A stretch of DNA of 64,000 nucleotides from Nymphalis io (lineage: Eukaryota; Arthropoda; Insecta; Lepidoptera; Nymphalidae), in NCBI RefSeq assembly GCF_905147045.1, contig NC_065903.1, positions 11,160,001 to 11,224,000 of the forward strand, written 5' to 3'. Below are positions 12,493 to 22,865 of the stretch, in pieces; positions within the stretch are counted from its first letter, which is position 1, and every line of letters begins with the position of its first letter. The notes under the pieces are model-generated. The model searched no databases, was not told where the DNA came from, and saw nothing but the letters and a program-made list of their open reading frames with translations. The position numbers and the translations under genes are program-made.

Positions 12493-14184
12493 GGTCAGGA
12501 GAATCTTCATTAGGTTAAGTGCTATATGTATCAATCCAATTTATAATGTTAAACATCAAAACCGTCAAAGATACCATCTTGTAACCAGCTAATATATAAT
12601 AACTTAACAAATTTATGTTGTCTCATTTATTCACAATATCCCAATGTTCTAAAATTTATTCTATTTAAAATATTCTGTTATATGTTATGTTTTTTTGAAC
12701 AAAGAATTCAATATACTTTTAAATTTTTATATTCCTTATAAGTTGCTGTGAATTGATACAAATGTGCGTGATAATGATAAAAATCTTGAATTTTTAATAT
12801 TGATATTTTAATCTTTTATATATACAAAGGCAAGCTTGGTATTATCACTGTCTAAAATTATTAGAAAATTGAATTTTACTATGGAAGCTACTAATATAAA
12901 CTAAAGATCAGAAGTCATGTATTAAATGATGTTAAAGCAAAATTCATAGATTGTTTCTTCTGTCATATCTCACAACTATTTATTTGATATACTTGATTTT
13001 ATCATTTATATAATGCAAGAATGTACTGAACAATATAATGTGTCAATATAATTTTGCTTGACAGTCTATTTAGTATTGCATAACAAAAACATACTATGAT
13101 TGAAACATTTTGACACCATGTAATTCCGTAAAAAAAGAAAATATATAAAATGAAGGTGTATTAAATTAACGAAAAAAAAGTAAATATTTATTGAAAAACT
13201 CTTTATTTAACAGTAAATTTAAATAAAATTATAGAATTTTAACAATGCTAAAACCAAATTACATTTTTTTTGTGCTTGTTAAAGCCAAGTATAAAGTATT
13301 CTATAGTTTGTAAATAGTGTTCTATCGTTTATGAAGTTAAAATATATATGTTTTAATTTAAATTTATAGCCCTAGTAAGTCATGATGTTCACAACAGATA
13401 CATGCCAAATGTCAATATTTATAGATCAAGATAAACTAGTGCTAACAGTCATGCTTCTACGTAATTAATATTATCTGCTATTTATGATATGGTAAACAAT
13501 ATATTCTTAGGGCAAGGTGGTATTTCTAAATATATATATACAATATGTATTTACATACAATTGTGTATTTATTAACTATTGACAATTAAAGAAGCTGAAA
13601 AATAAGTTTTATTATATCTTTATTAAATCTATTCTTATCTTGATAAAATTTATAATTGTATTGACAAGTAAGATAATAAATTATAATTTGTTTTTGATAA
13701 TTATATATATTACAATGTTACGGGTTTTATATATTCTAGTATAAGATACATTTTGTGAAATTAACAATATAATATATATATTTATTTGGAAGTATATAAA
13801 AGTTTTTTACACAAGGGAATGGGTAGGGACACAAATAAAAGTTATAGCAAAATTTCGACATATTTATTCACAATATGATAACAGATATCACTAACAATAA
13901 CCATATAATCATTGCGATCACATAATTAATAAAAACAACAAATGAAATACATAAGTACATGTCAGTATCAGGCTCCCTTATTCATACACCACAAATTGTA
14001 AATAAAATTCATTTTATTTACAAAAATATCATATTTCGTATCGATTTTTTTTATGGATTTTAAGAAGTGGCAATGATTAAAATCCAATGGATATTTGATT
14101 TTACATTGTCACACAATTTTTTTCGGTTACAGGAACACTTGTTTGCACTTTGAGCACGTTGGAGCTTACTCTTTACGGGAAGCG
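12493..14184. other. 3' UTR ends of RpS28 and BLCAP, no other gene
   Basis: A+T-rich sequence between convergent genes. It must hold the RpS28 terminal exon and the BLCAP 3' UTR; their ends cannot be fixed by eye. Confidence 0.5.
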
Positions 14185-14424
14185 CTAAGTGTCATACTTC
14201 TCACCTTCACATTGGCTCGCCCAAAACAGGCAATTGCCGATACCACTATAACAGAACAGAATGATGGCAGCTAGGAAGACAACACTGCACACTGTACACG
14301 GCTTCCTCTCTAAGAAAAACCCGATTAGATATAACACCATAAACATGACGTGTGTATTCACCAACGCCGGGTTTATAGGTTTCGGAATTAAAAGCACGGG
14401 AATCAACCATTGTAAACAATACAT
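14185..14424 (-). CDS. BLCAP: bladder cancer-associated protein homologue (BLCAP), copy A
   Basis: Small conserved membrane protein of 79 residues (human about 87); its biochemical role is not settled, and overexpression in mammals slows growth. The N-terminus MYCLQWLIPVLLIPKP and the central LERKPCTVC followed by a second hydrophobic segment are hallmarks of the family. Two membrane segments lie at about residues 5-38 and 43-70. Residues Y2, Q5 and K15, which are A-to-I edited in vertebrate transcripts, are present in their unedited form. The coding region is in one exon. A likely acceptor (AAATTCAG) precedes CTACGACACATTCGAAATG on the minus strand, so the 5' UTR may be spliced. The copy at 19346 encodes the same protein. 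Confidence 0.95.
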   Translation of the reverse strand: MYCLQWLIPVLLIPKPINPALVNTHVMFMVLYLIGFFLERKPCTVCSVVFLAAIILFCYSGIGNCLFWASQCEGEKYDT

Positions 14425-14642
14425 TTCGAATGTGTCGTAGCTGAATTTAATATATTAACTTTTCTGCGTCTTAACAACACAAACTTTGACTTTCAGTGTA
14501 GAAATCGACATGTTTTGAATGATATCATAGTCGACCAGCTAAATAATGTCAAGGTATTAATTTAATATTCTGAATGTCGACATTTATTTTGACAGTGACA
14601 ATTTGAAAAACATTTAGCCATATTCCAAGCTACGACTACGAG

Positions 14643-15211
14643 CAGTAATGCCAACTCCTATAGAATATTCCCCCTAGGGCCAAATTCCCCTAAATATGGA
14701 ATAAGAACCCCTAAATTTGTTGTACACTCGGTTTGAGAGGTAATTTCAAATACAAATTAAAAATACATTCAAGTAGTATAAAATACCGGTGGTATTTATG
14801 CAGGTGCGTTTTACACATTTACATACATTAATTAATGACCTAATAATATTAATGATGATAAAAATGAACTTAAAGGATTTATATTTTTCATTCAGTGTCC
14901 AGATATCGAAGCCCGGGCCTCCCACGTGGTGTACAAGCACGCTGACCGTTGAGCTATTATTTCAATCTCAATATTTTATAGTTTTTTAATATTTCAGTTA
15001 TAGCCACGCTTGGAGTTTATATTTCGTTTAGTTTGTTGGTTGCGTTCGTGCTTAATATAAATTGTATAAAGACGTGCGTTTTTTTAAGGAAAAAAAAACT
15101 TGAATAATAGACCCCCTAGAAAAACCCCCTACATAAATGTACCCTCTAAAAAACCCCTGGACATCTTCATTCCCCCAAATTTGGGGGAATACCCCCAAGT
15201 TGGCATCACTG
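14643..15211. mobile_element. hAT-type MITE (non-autonomous DNA transposon)
   Basis: The ends CAGTAATGCCAACT and AGTTGGCATCACTG are inverted repeats of the hAT style, followed inward by C-rich and G-rich runs. It is flanked by an 8-bp duplication, ACTACGAG (14635-14642) and ACTATGAG (15212-15219), with one mismatch. No transposase frame is present. Confidence 0.8.
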
Positions 15212-15219
15212 ACTATGAG

Positions 15220-16418
15220 ACTGCGAGTCAAATAATTATATAATGTTGCCTTATTACTAAATAATATGTTCCATAGTACAAAGAAATATCTTAGTAGTTT
15301 TACTTATTATTAGTTATTTAGAGTTTAAGAATTATAATAGTCAAACTTTTTATATAATCAGAATCTATTGATTAAAATAGTCATACAAGGTTTTAGGTTA
15401 CAATTTATATATTATTTTCGAAAAAAAAAACAAAATAGTTATTATAACTGTTTTACTGTCATTATTTAATTGGAAATCGAAATGGTGTGCAAATATTAAT
15501 TAATGCAGATAATTTTGGTTTTGATAAAATTACTATGATATATAATAGGGTTACAGGGTAATATGTCACGATCCTTTTAAAGGGTTATAGTTCAGGACAA
15601 TAGCTATCAAATGACCCCCAAAATGCTTATGCAAAAGTGTATCGTTTTCGAGTTATTAATTTTTTAATATTTTTTTTATTTAAAGGATGTTTAAGATTCT
15701 AAAATTCAATAAAAAAAAAATCAACGTATTTTCCCTATTTTTTTTTGTATTTCTTGCTAGGGTACATCCTAGTTAATAATAACCAGTTATAAAACAAAAA
15801 CAATCTTCCAGCATTTTTAAATTACAGATCCAAAACTGTACAACTTTTCGATTTTTAATTTTGATTCTTTAAGCTACTCGCAATTTTTTTGTAAAAATCA
15901 CTATGGCTCTTATCGTGCGGATCATTTTAAAAACATCTGCGTTTCCTTAGCTATCCATCGGTACATAAAAAGTACAGTAACAATCATAAACTCAGGAGAA
16001 AATTAGATAACAAAGAGACCAGGTAGGAAATTCTAAGAAATGCTATTGTTAAGAAATTAAATCTGGATCAAAGACAAAAGGACCTCAATGCAAAGTAGTT
16101 AAAGATTATTTTTAATAGGGGTAATAGGTAAAAAAGGAGAGATAAACCAGAGCTGTTTGTGGAATACTATTATCAATTCCTTTGAATTTACCGTCATTTT
16201 TTCTAATTTCCTTTTATCTCATTTCTTTTAGGAATAAGAGTAATAAAACCTTGTCGGGGTACATAATACTCACTGTACTTGCACTGCTCGTATAGTGTGA
16301 ACGCGCTTTAGTGAATATTGATCTCTTAAATTTTTGAAAAAAACCGCTTCGTTTACTGGACTCTGTTTCTTACAACTTCGTGACTCGGCTAGCTAAAAGG
16401 AATTTGTGATTTGTGTTT
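15220..16418. other. gene-free stretch between the duplication copies
   Basis: A+T-rich. Nothing recognised apart from the sequence leading into the DUF4817-like frame. Confidence 0.4.
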
Positions 16419-16448
16419 ATGATAACTTGGCGCGTAAAAAGGACTATT

Positions 16449-16703
16449 ATGGCTGCAGAACAAAATTCTTCTCGTCGTCCGTACTCTAATGAGGAATACG
16501 CTGACATCTTATTTTGCTATGGATATTGTAACGGTGACGCCGCAGCTGCTCGTCGTGAGTATAATCGTCGATTTCCGGATCGCCGGACACCTGACAATAG
16601 TGTCTTTATTGGTGTGTATCGTCGAATTAGAGAAACTGGTCGCGTGCAAAGGAGACAATCTGATTCCCTCGTGTCTGAGCGTGAAGCTAGAAGACTAAGA
16701 TAA
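16449..16703 (+). CDS. chimeric frame: DUF4817-like domain fused to the RpS28 C-terminus
   Basis: The ATG at 16449 gives 84 residues; an in-frame ATG at 16419 would add ten. Residues 1 to about 72 (SNEEYADILFCYGYCNGDAA, then YNRRFPDRRTPDNSVF and YRRIRETGRVQRR) resemble the helix-turn-helix-like DUF4817 found in insect transposon-derived proteins. The last nine residues, SEREARRLR, are the end of RpS28, supplied in frame by the left edge of duplication copy B. The RpS28 stop, 3' UTR intron and terminal exon follow, so a spliceable, terminated transcript is possible. It lacks the OB-fold and is not a ribosomal protein. Expression is unknown. Confidence 0.6.
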   Translation: MAAEQNSSRRPYSNEEYADILFCYGYCNGDAAAARREYNRRFPDRRTPDNSVFIGVYRRIRETGRVQRRQSDSLVSEREARRLR

Positions 16704-18280
16704 ACGGTAATGAAGTGTTACTGCGTATTCTTTAGAATAGAAAAACTGTATATGAAGATAACCTCTCATCAGTTTTACATTTGATTTTTGGCTCACTTAG
16801 AAATTTACGTCTAGTTAGATTTACCCAGTTAATGCTTAATAGGCTAACTTGAATAAGACACAACAACAATAACAAAACAAGTGCTTAAACAAATTTTTGA
16901 AAATATTTTCTTAACCAACTATTATAACTGAAGACATAAATGGTAAGAGTTAAAAAACAAAAAGATGATTTTAAGTAATTGGCAGTTCTATGTTTTTCAT
17001 TTAATTACTAATTCGTGTACAAACATGCATTCATTATGTTTACAGTTCTTAAAGTTGTAAGCTAGAGGTATCCATACCCATGTGTATAGTGACTTAAAAT
17101 GTTTATTCATGTAACAAATTCAAAATTTAAAAATGCGACATATCACCTCCATACACATGTCAATAATTGTTTTTTTTTAAATATTTATTCAGTTGTTTTA
17201 AAATCTGACATCAACGGCTATGACAAAATGACCTGAACCATTCAGCGAAGTGTTGGCTGTTGTCTGGCATTCTCCTTATGATACAATATAACTAATAATA
17301 TTTATTTTTTTCTTGTTTCAGGGTCAGGAGAATCTTCATTAGGTTAAGTGCTATATGTATCAATCCAATTTATAATGTTAAACATCAAAACCGTCAAAGA
17401 TACCATCTTGTAACCAGCTAATATATAATAACTTAACAAATTTATGTTGTCTCATTTATTCACAATATCCCAATGTTCTAAAATTTATTCTATTTTAAAA
17501 TATTCTGTTATATGTTATGTTTTTTTGAACAAAAAATTCAATATACTTTTAAATTTTTATATTCCTTATAAGTTGCTGTGAATTGATACAAATGTGCGTG
17601 ATAATGATAAAAATCTTGAATTTTTAATATTGATATTTTAATCTTTTATATATACAAAGGCAAGCTTGGTATTATCACTGTCTAAAATTATTAGAAAATT
17701 GAATTTTACTATGGAAGCTACTAATATAAACTAAAGATTAGCAAGTCATGTATTAAATGATGTTAAAGCAAAATTCATAGATTGTTTCTTCTGTCATATC
17801 TCACAACTATTTATTTGATATACTTGATTTTATCATTTATATAATGCAAGAATGTACTGAACAATATATGTCAATATAATTTTGCTTGACAGTCTATTTA
17901 GTATTGCATAACAAAAACATACTATGATTGAAACATTTTGACACCATGTAATTCCGTAAAAAAAGAAAATATATAAAATGAAGGTGTATTAAATTAACGA
18001 AAAAAAAGTAAATATTTATTGAAAAACTCTTTATTTAACAGTAAATTTAAATAAAATTATAGAATTTTAACAATGCTAAAACCAAATTACATTTTTTTTG
18101 TGCTTGTTAAAGCCAAGTATAAAGTATTCTATAGTTTGTAAATAGTGTTCTATCGTTTATGAAGTTAAAATATATATGTTTTAATTTAAATTTATAGCCC
18201 TAGTAAGTCATGATGTTCACAACAGATACATGCCAAATGTCAATATTTATAGATCAAGATAAACTGGTGCTAACAGTCAT

Positions 18281-18601
18281 ACCGTAACCGTAACCGTAAC
18301 AGCCTGTGAATGTCCCACTGCTGGGCTAAAGGCCTCCTCTCCTCTTTTTGAGGAGAAGGTTTGGAGCTTATTCCACCACGCTGCTCCAATGCGGGTTGGT
18401 AGAATTCACATGTGGCAGAATTTCAGTGAAATTAGACACATGCAGGTTTCCTCACGATGTTTTCCTTCACCGTAAAGCACGAGATGAATTATAATCACAA
18501 ATTAAGCACATGAAAATTCAGTGGTGCTTGCCTGGGTTTGAACCCACGATCATCGGTTAAGATTCACGCGTTCTTACCACAGGGCCATCTCGGCTTTTTA
18601 G
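18281..18601 (-). mobile_element. SINE-A, tRNA-derived, full length
   Basis: Minus-strand head GCCGAGATGGCCC with an A-box-like block and a B-box-like GGGTTCAAACCC (tRNA type). The tail is a (GGTTAC)n repeat at the left. It is flanked by GCTAACAGTCAT at 18269-18280 and 18602-18613. The empty site is preserved in copy A. Metulj-type lepidopteran SINEs are the likely family (from memory). Confidence 0.9.
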
Positions 18602-19345
18602 GCTAACAGTCATGCTTCTACGTAATTAATATTATCTGCTATTTATGATATGGTAAACAATATATTCTTAGGGCAAGGTGGTATTTCTAAATATATATAT
18701 ACAATATGTATTTACATACAATTGTGTATTTATTAACTATTGACAATTAAAGAAGCTGAAAAATAAGTTTTATTATATCTTTATTAAATCTATTCTTATC
18801 TTGATAAAATTTATAATTGTATTGACAAGTAAGATAATAAATTATAATTTGTTTTTGATAATTATATATATTACAATGTTACGGGTTTTATATATTCTAG
18901 TATAAGATACATTTTGTGAAATTAACAATATAATATATATATTTATTTGGAAGTATATAAAAGTTTTTTACACAAGGGAATGGGTAGGGACACAAATAAA
19001 AGTTATAGCAAAATTTCGACATATTTATTCACAATATGATAACAGATATCACTAACAATAACCATATAATCATTGCGATCACATAATTAATAAAAACAAC
19101 AAATGAAATACATAAGTACATGTCAGTATCAGGTTCCCTTATTCATACACCACAAATTGTGAATAAAATTCATTTTATTTACAAAAATATCATATTTCGT
19201 ATCGATTTTTTTTATGGATTTTAAGAAGTGGCAATGATTAAAATCCAATGGATATTTGATTTTACATTGTCACACAATTTTTTTCGGTTACAGGAACACT
19301 TGTTTGCACTTTGAGCACGTTGGAGCTTACTCTTTACGGGAAGCG

Positions 19346-19585
19346 CTAAGTGTCATACTTCTCACCTTCACATTGGCTCGCCCAAAACAGGCAATTGCCG
19401 ATACCACTATAACAGAACAGAATGATGGCAGCTAGGAAGACAACACTGCACACTGTACACGGCTTCCTCTCTAAGAAAAACCCGATTAGATATAACACCA
19501 TAAACATGACGTGTGTATTCACCAACGCCGGGTTTATAGGTTTCGGAATTAAAAGCACGGGAATCAACCATTGTAAACAATACAT
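19346..19585 (-). CDS. BLCAP: BLCAP homologue, copy B
   Basis: An intact 79-residue frame encoding the same protein as 14185-14424, so it is either a young duplicate or under constraint. The duplication ends about 25 bases upstream of the ATG, beyond which sequence differs from copy A (from 19611). This copy has therefore probably lost the original promoter and any 5' UTR exon and would need a new promoter to be expressed. Confidence 0.9.
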   Translation of the reverse strand: MYCLQWLIPVLLIPKPINPALVNTHVMFMVLYLIGFFLERKPCTVCSVVFLAAIILFCYSGIGNCLFWASQCEGEKYDT

Positions 19586-19610
19586 TTCGAATGTGTCGTA
19601 GCTGAATTTA

Positions 19611-20249
19611 TTATAATTTATACTAGAGAGGTAAAGAGAAAGTTAGACTTTTAGCCTTCAGAAGGCGCTATTTTCAAATTATTCTATTAATCAAATTTAT
19701 AAATATATTTGCATTTGCATTTTATAAATAAAAATGTTAATAATAAAATATAAGTAAAATGTTTGTTGTAGTTAATACAAAGGTTTTTTTTAATATAAAT
19801 AATTTTTAACGTAACAGCCTATGAATGTCCCACAGCTGGGCTAAGGCTGAGGCTTTAGTTCTCCTTTTTTAAGGAAAGGGTTCGGAGCTTATTCCACCAC
19901 GCTGCTCCAATGCGGGTTGGTTAAATAATTTTTATTTAAGGAAATATTTCTTCATTCAACTTTGACAAAATTGAACGCAAAACTTTAGCTTTGTTATTAT
20001 TGTTTTAATTTCACTTTTGACTTTGACTTTAATTTCATCCCAACTTCGTATTTTCAATACAAGCGTATTGGAACAATGCCCGATTACTGCCGCCATCGAA
20101 CCACAAATACTTGAAGCGTATGGAAGAAATCAAAACATATGGGATGGGCTAATTGTCTGATACGTCATAAAACGTCATAATAACGCTTTGAAGCGTTAGA
20201 ATATTATAATATTGAAAATCAGCTTATTTATTAATTAAGGGTTACCAAT
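19611..20249. other. intergenic, no gene seen
   Basis: A+T-rich sequence between duplication copy B and LINE copy 2. The only recognisable item is a SINE-A fragment. Confidence 0.5.
19811..19920 (-). repeat. SINE-A tail fragment
   Basis: GTAACAGCCTATGAATGTCCC through GCTGCTCCAATGCGGGTTGG matches the tail half of SINE-A; the tRNA-like head is absent. Confidence 0.75.
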
Positions 20250-22865
20250 ATGCTGCGCAAGAGCAGTTTCCTAACGTGGAATTGGTGTTTTTGGGGGATT
20301 TTAATGCTCACCATGAATCAAGGTTGAAATCCCTCAAAACTGACCATGCTGGAAGAACTGCTCATGCTTTTGCTCTCACACACGACTTGACCCAACTGGT
20401 TGATCAGCCCACCAGGATCCCAGACATTGATGGGCAAGCGCCTTCTCTACTGGATCTTCTGCTGACTTCTCACCCGGTGGAATATCAGGTTGTGGTTCAA
20501 GCTCCACTTGGTTCTTCGGATCACGGCCTTATATCTACCAAAGTGCCACAGGCCAAGCTGCCGCCATCAGCTGTATGCAAACGTCGCGTTTGGCACTATA
20601 AGTCGGCAGATTGGGACGGTATGCGCGAATACTATGCGTCAGTCCCTTGGAAGGAACGTTGCTTCAGTGGGAATGACCCGACAGCTAGTGCCGCTGCTGT
20701 TGCTGATGAGATCATGTTAGGAATGGAATACTACATTCCTAGCTCAGATCTCATCAATAGGGGCACGCGTAACCGTTGGTTCACTCGTGAATGTGCCGAT
20801 GCTGTATCATCTAAGCAGGCGGCATATCGCGCGTGGATCAACGGCTGCATTAGCGGGGCATCTAACATTGACTCACTGAAAGCAAACTACAATAAAAATT
20901 CCAAGTCCTGTAGGAAGGCATACACGAGAGCGGATGCACAGCGCATTGTACAGATTGGTCATGACCTTATTTCGCATCCTAGGGGCTCCCGTAGCTTCTG
21001 GCGTCTGACCAAGTCTGTGCAAAACAATTTCTGCCAACCTTCGCTGCCACCGCTCAGAAATCCGGACGGATCGCTATCTCACAGTCCGCAGGAGAAAGCC
21101 GACCTCCTGGCTAAACTCTTTGCCGACAACTCTGTGATCGATGATTGTAGTGCGCAGCCACCAACAATACCTTCATGTGGCCACACGATGCCTGACATCA
21201 AAATCAGGCAACGTGATGTGCGTGCGGAGCTGCAATCACTTGATATACGGAAAGCTAGCGGTCCTGATGGAATACCAGCCATTGTGCTGAAGAAGTGCGC
21301 GGCGGAGCTGTCTCCTGTGTTAACGCGCCTGTTCCAACTTTCTCTCTCTTCGGGATGTGTGCCGAGGGCTTGGAGAAGAGCTAATGTGCAAGCGGTTCCC
21401 AAAAAAGGGGATCGGTCTGACCCGGCAAATTATCGGCCAATAGCTATCACCTCAGTACTTTGTAAGGTGATGGATCGGATTCTAAACAACCAACTGATCC
21501 ATTACCTAGAAGATCACTGTCTAATTAATGATCGTCAGTACGGGTTTCGACCAAAACGGTCCACAGGTGATCTTCTAGCGTACGTAACACACCTCTGGGG
21601 TGAAGCTATCGACAAGCATGGAGAATCGTTGGCTGTCAGCCTCGATATCTCTAAGGCTTTCGACAGGGTCTGGCACAGAAGTCTTCTCTCCAAGCTACCG
21701 GCATATGGTCTGCCTGCTCAGCTATGCACCTGGATTGCCAGCTTCCTACGCAAGCGTAGCCTTCGTGTTTTAGTAGATGGTTGCGCTTCTCAATTCTATG
21801 TAGTGAATGCTGGGGTCCCCCAGGGATCTGTGCTATCTCCCACACTCTTTCTTTTGCATATCAATGATATGCTCTCCCTTGGGAACATACATTGCTATGC
21901 AGATGATAGTACAGTGCATGGTGGATACCACGGACGCGCAGTGGCTGGGCGGGCGGAAACTGAGGAGAGGCGGGAGAATCTTGTCATTGAACTCGATAGG
22001 ACGTTAGAGCTCATCGCCAAATGGGGTTTTGATAATCTTGTTGAGTTTAATGCCAAGAAAACACAGGTATGCGCTCTCACAGCAAAAAAGTCACCATTTT
22101 ACCCTCATCCCTCCCTCTGTGGCACACCGCTGATGATACAAAGCAAAATCGCCATGCTGGGGATGGACTTTCGCTGCGACCTTAGTCCAAGGGATTACAT
22201 CGAGGCTATTATAAAAACAGCTTCACGGAAACTCGGAGTTCTGAACAAGGTGCGGCGTTTTTTCACGCCACAACAACTGTGCCTGTTATACAAAACACAG
22301 GTACGGTCTTGCGTTGAATATTGCTCGCACCTTTGGGATGGCTCCGCTAAGTACCTACTGGAGGCCTTGGACCGGTTGCAGCGACGTGCAGTACGCATTA
22401 TTGGCGACGTAAAGGTCACAAACACCCTTGAACCTTTACAATTGCGTCGCGAGATAGCAGCACTGAGTGCTTTCTATCGACTGTATCACGGCGAGTGCTC
22501 TGAGGAATTATTCTCTCTAATTCCTGCTTCCCCCTTCCTTCTTAAGTCCACGCGAGCTGGTTCTCGATGTCACCGCCTAACTGTGACATCAATTCCATCG
22601 CGCACAAAGAAATTTGGCAACTCCTTTCTTTGTCGCACTACCAAAAATGGAATTCCTTACCAGCTCACGTGTTCTCCTCCTCTTACAACCCGGGTTCCTT
22701 CAAACGAGGCGTGAAGAGGCATCTTGCGGGCCGGCAAGGCGGTGACGGTTAGTACAGAACATTCTTCCCGACTGTACTGGCCGTCGTCGCGTTTGGACTC
22801 TACTACCACTTACCATCAGGTGGAGTAGTCATTTGCCATCCCGGACATATAAAAAAAAAAAAAAA
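20250..22865 (+). mobile_element. non-LTR retrotransposon of the same family, 5'-truncated (copy 2)
   Basis: Homology to copy 1 starts abruptly at ATGCTGCGCAAGAGCA inside the endonuclease and runs to the shared 3' end CCACTTACCATCAGGTGG (22806-22823) and an A-tail (22851-22865). Truncation at the 5' end is typical of incomplete reverse transcription. No clear target duplication was found. Confidence 0.92.
20276..22714 (+). pseudogene. endonuclease/reverse transcriptase fragment of LINE copy 2
   Basis: An 812-residue open frame. The endonuclease starts in its middle (GDFNAH at 7-12, SDH at 81-83). The RT domain is complete, with DISKAFDRVWH at about 457-467 and catalytic YADD at 541-544, followed by a C-terminal region (LDRLQRRAVRIIGDVKV). 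Near 22650 an A-run has five bases against six in copy 1. This shifts the frame, so the last residues differ and the expected tail (VKRHLAGRQ) is read in another frame to 22752. The missing N-terminal part of the endonuclease makes it unable to act alone. Confidence 0.9.

Larger units (their letters stand above)
11838..14449. repeat. segmental duplication, copy A
   Basis: Nearly identical by eye to 16668-19610, with scattered single-base differences. It begins in the last coding codons of RpS28 and ends just upstream of the BLCAP coding region (TAGCTGAATTTA). Copy A keeps the complete RpS28 gene on its left, so it is probably the source. Confidence 0.95.
16668..19610. repeat. segmental duplication, copy B
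   Basis: Second copy of 11838-14449. It starts inside RpS28 coding sequence and ends in the BLCAP 5' region. It is longer than copy A by a SINE plus its 12-bp target duplication, and otherwise matches in length to within a few bases. Confidence 0.95.

Noticed and set aside
16668..16703. A second RpS28 gene at copy B
   Set aside because: Only the last nine residues are present; the OB-fold that makes the ribosomal protein is absent.
18281..18305. Telomere-like (CCGTAA)n run
   Set aside because: It is the simple-repeat tail of SINE-A and does not match the insect TTAGG repeat.
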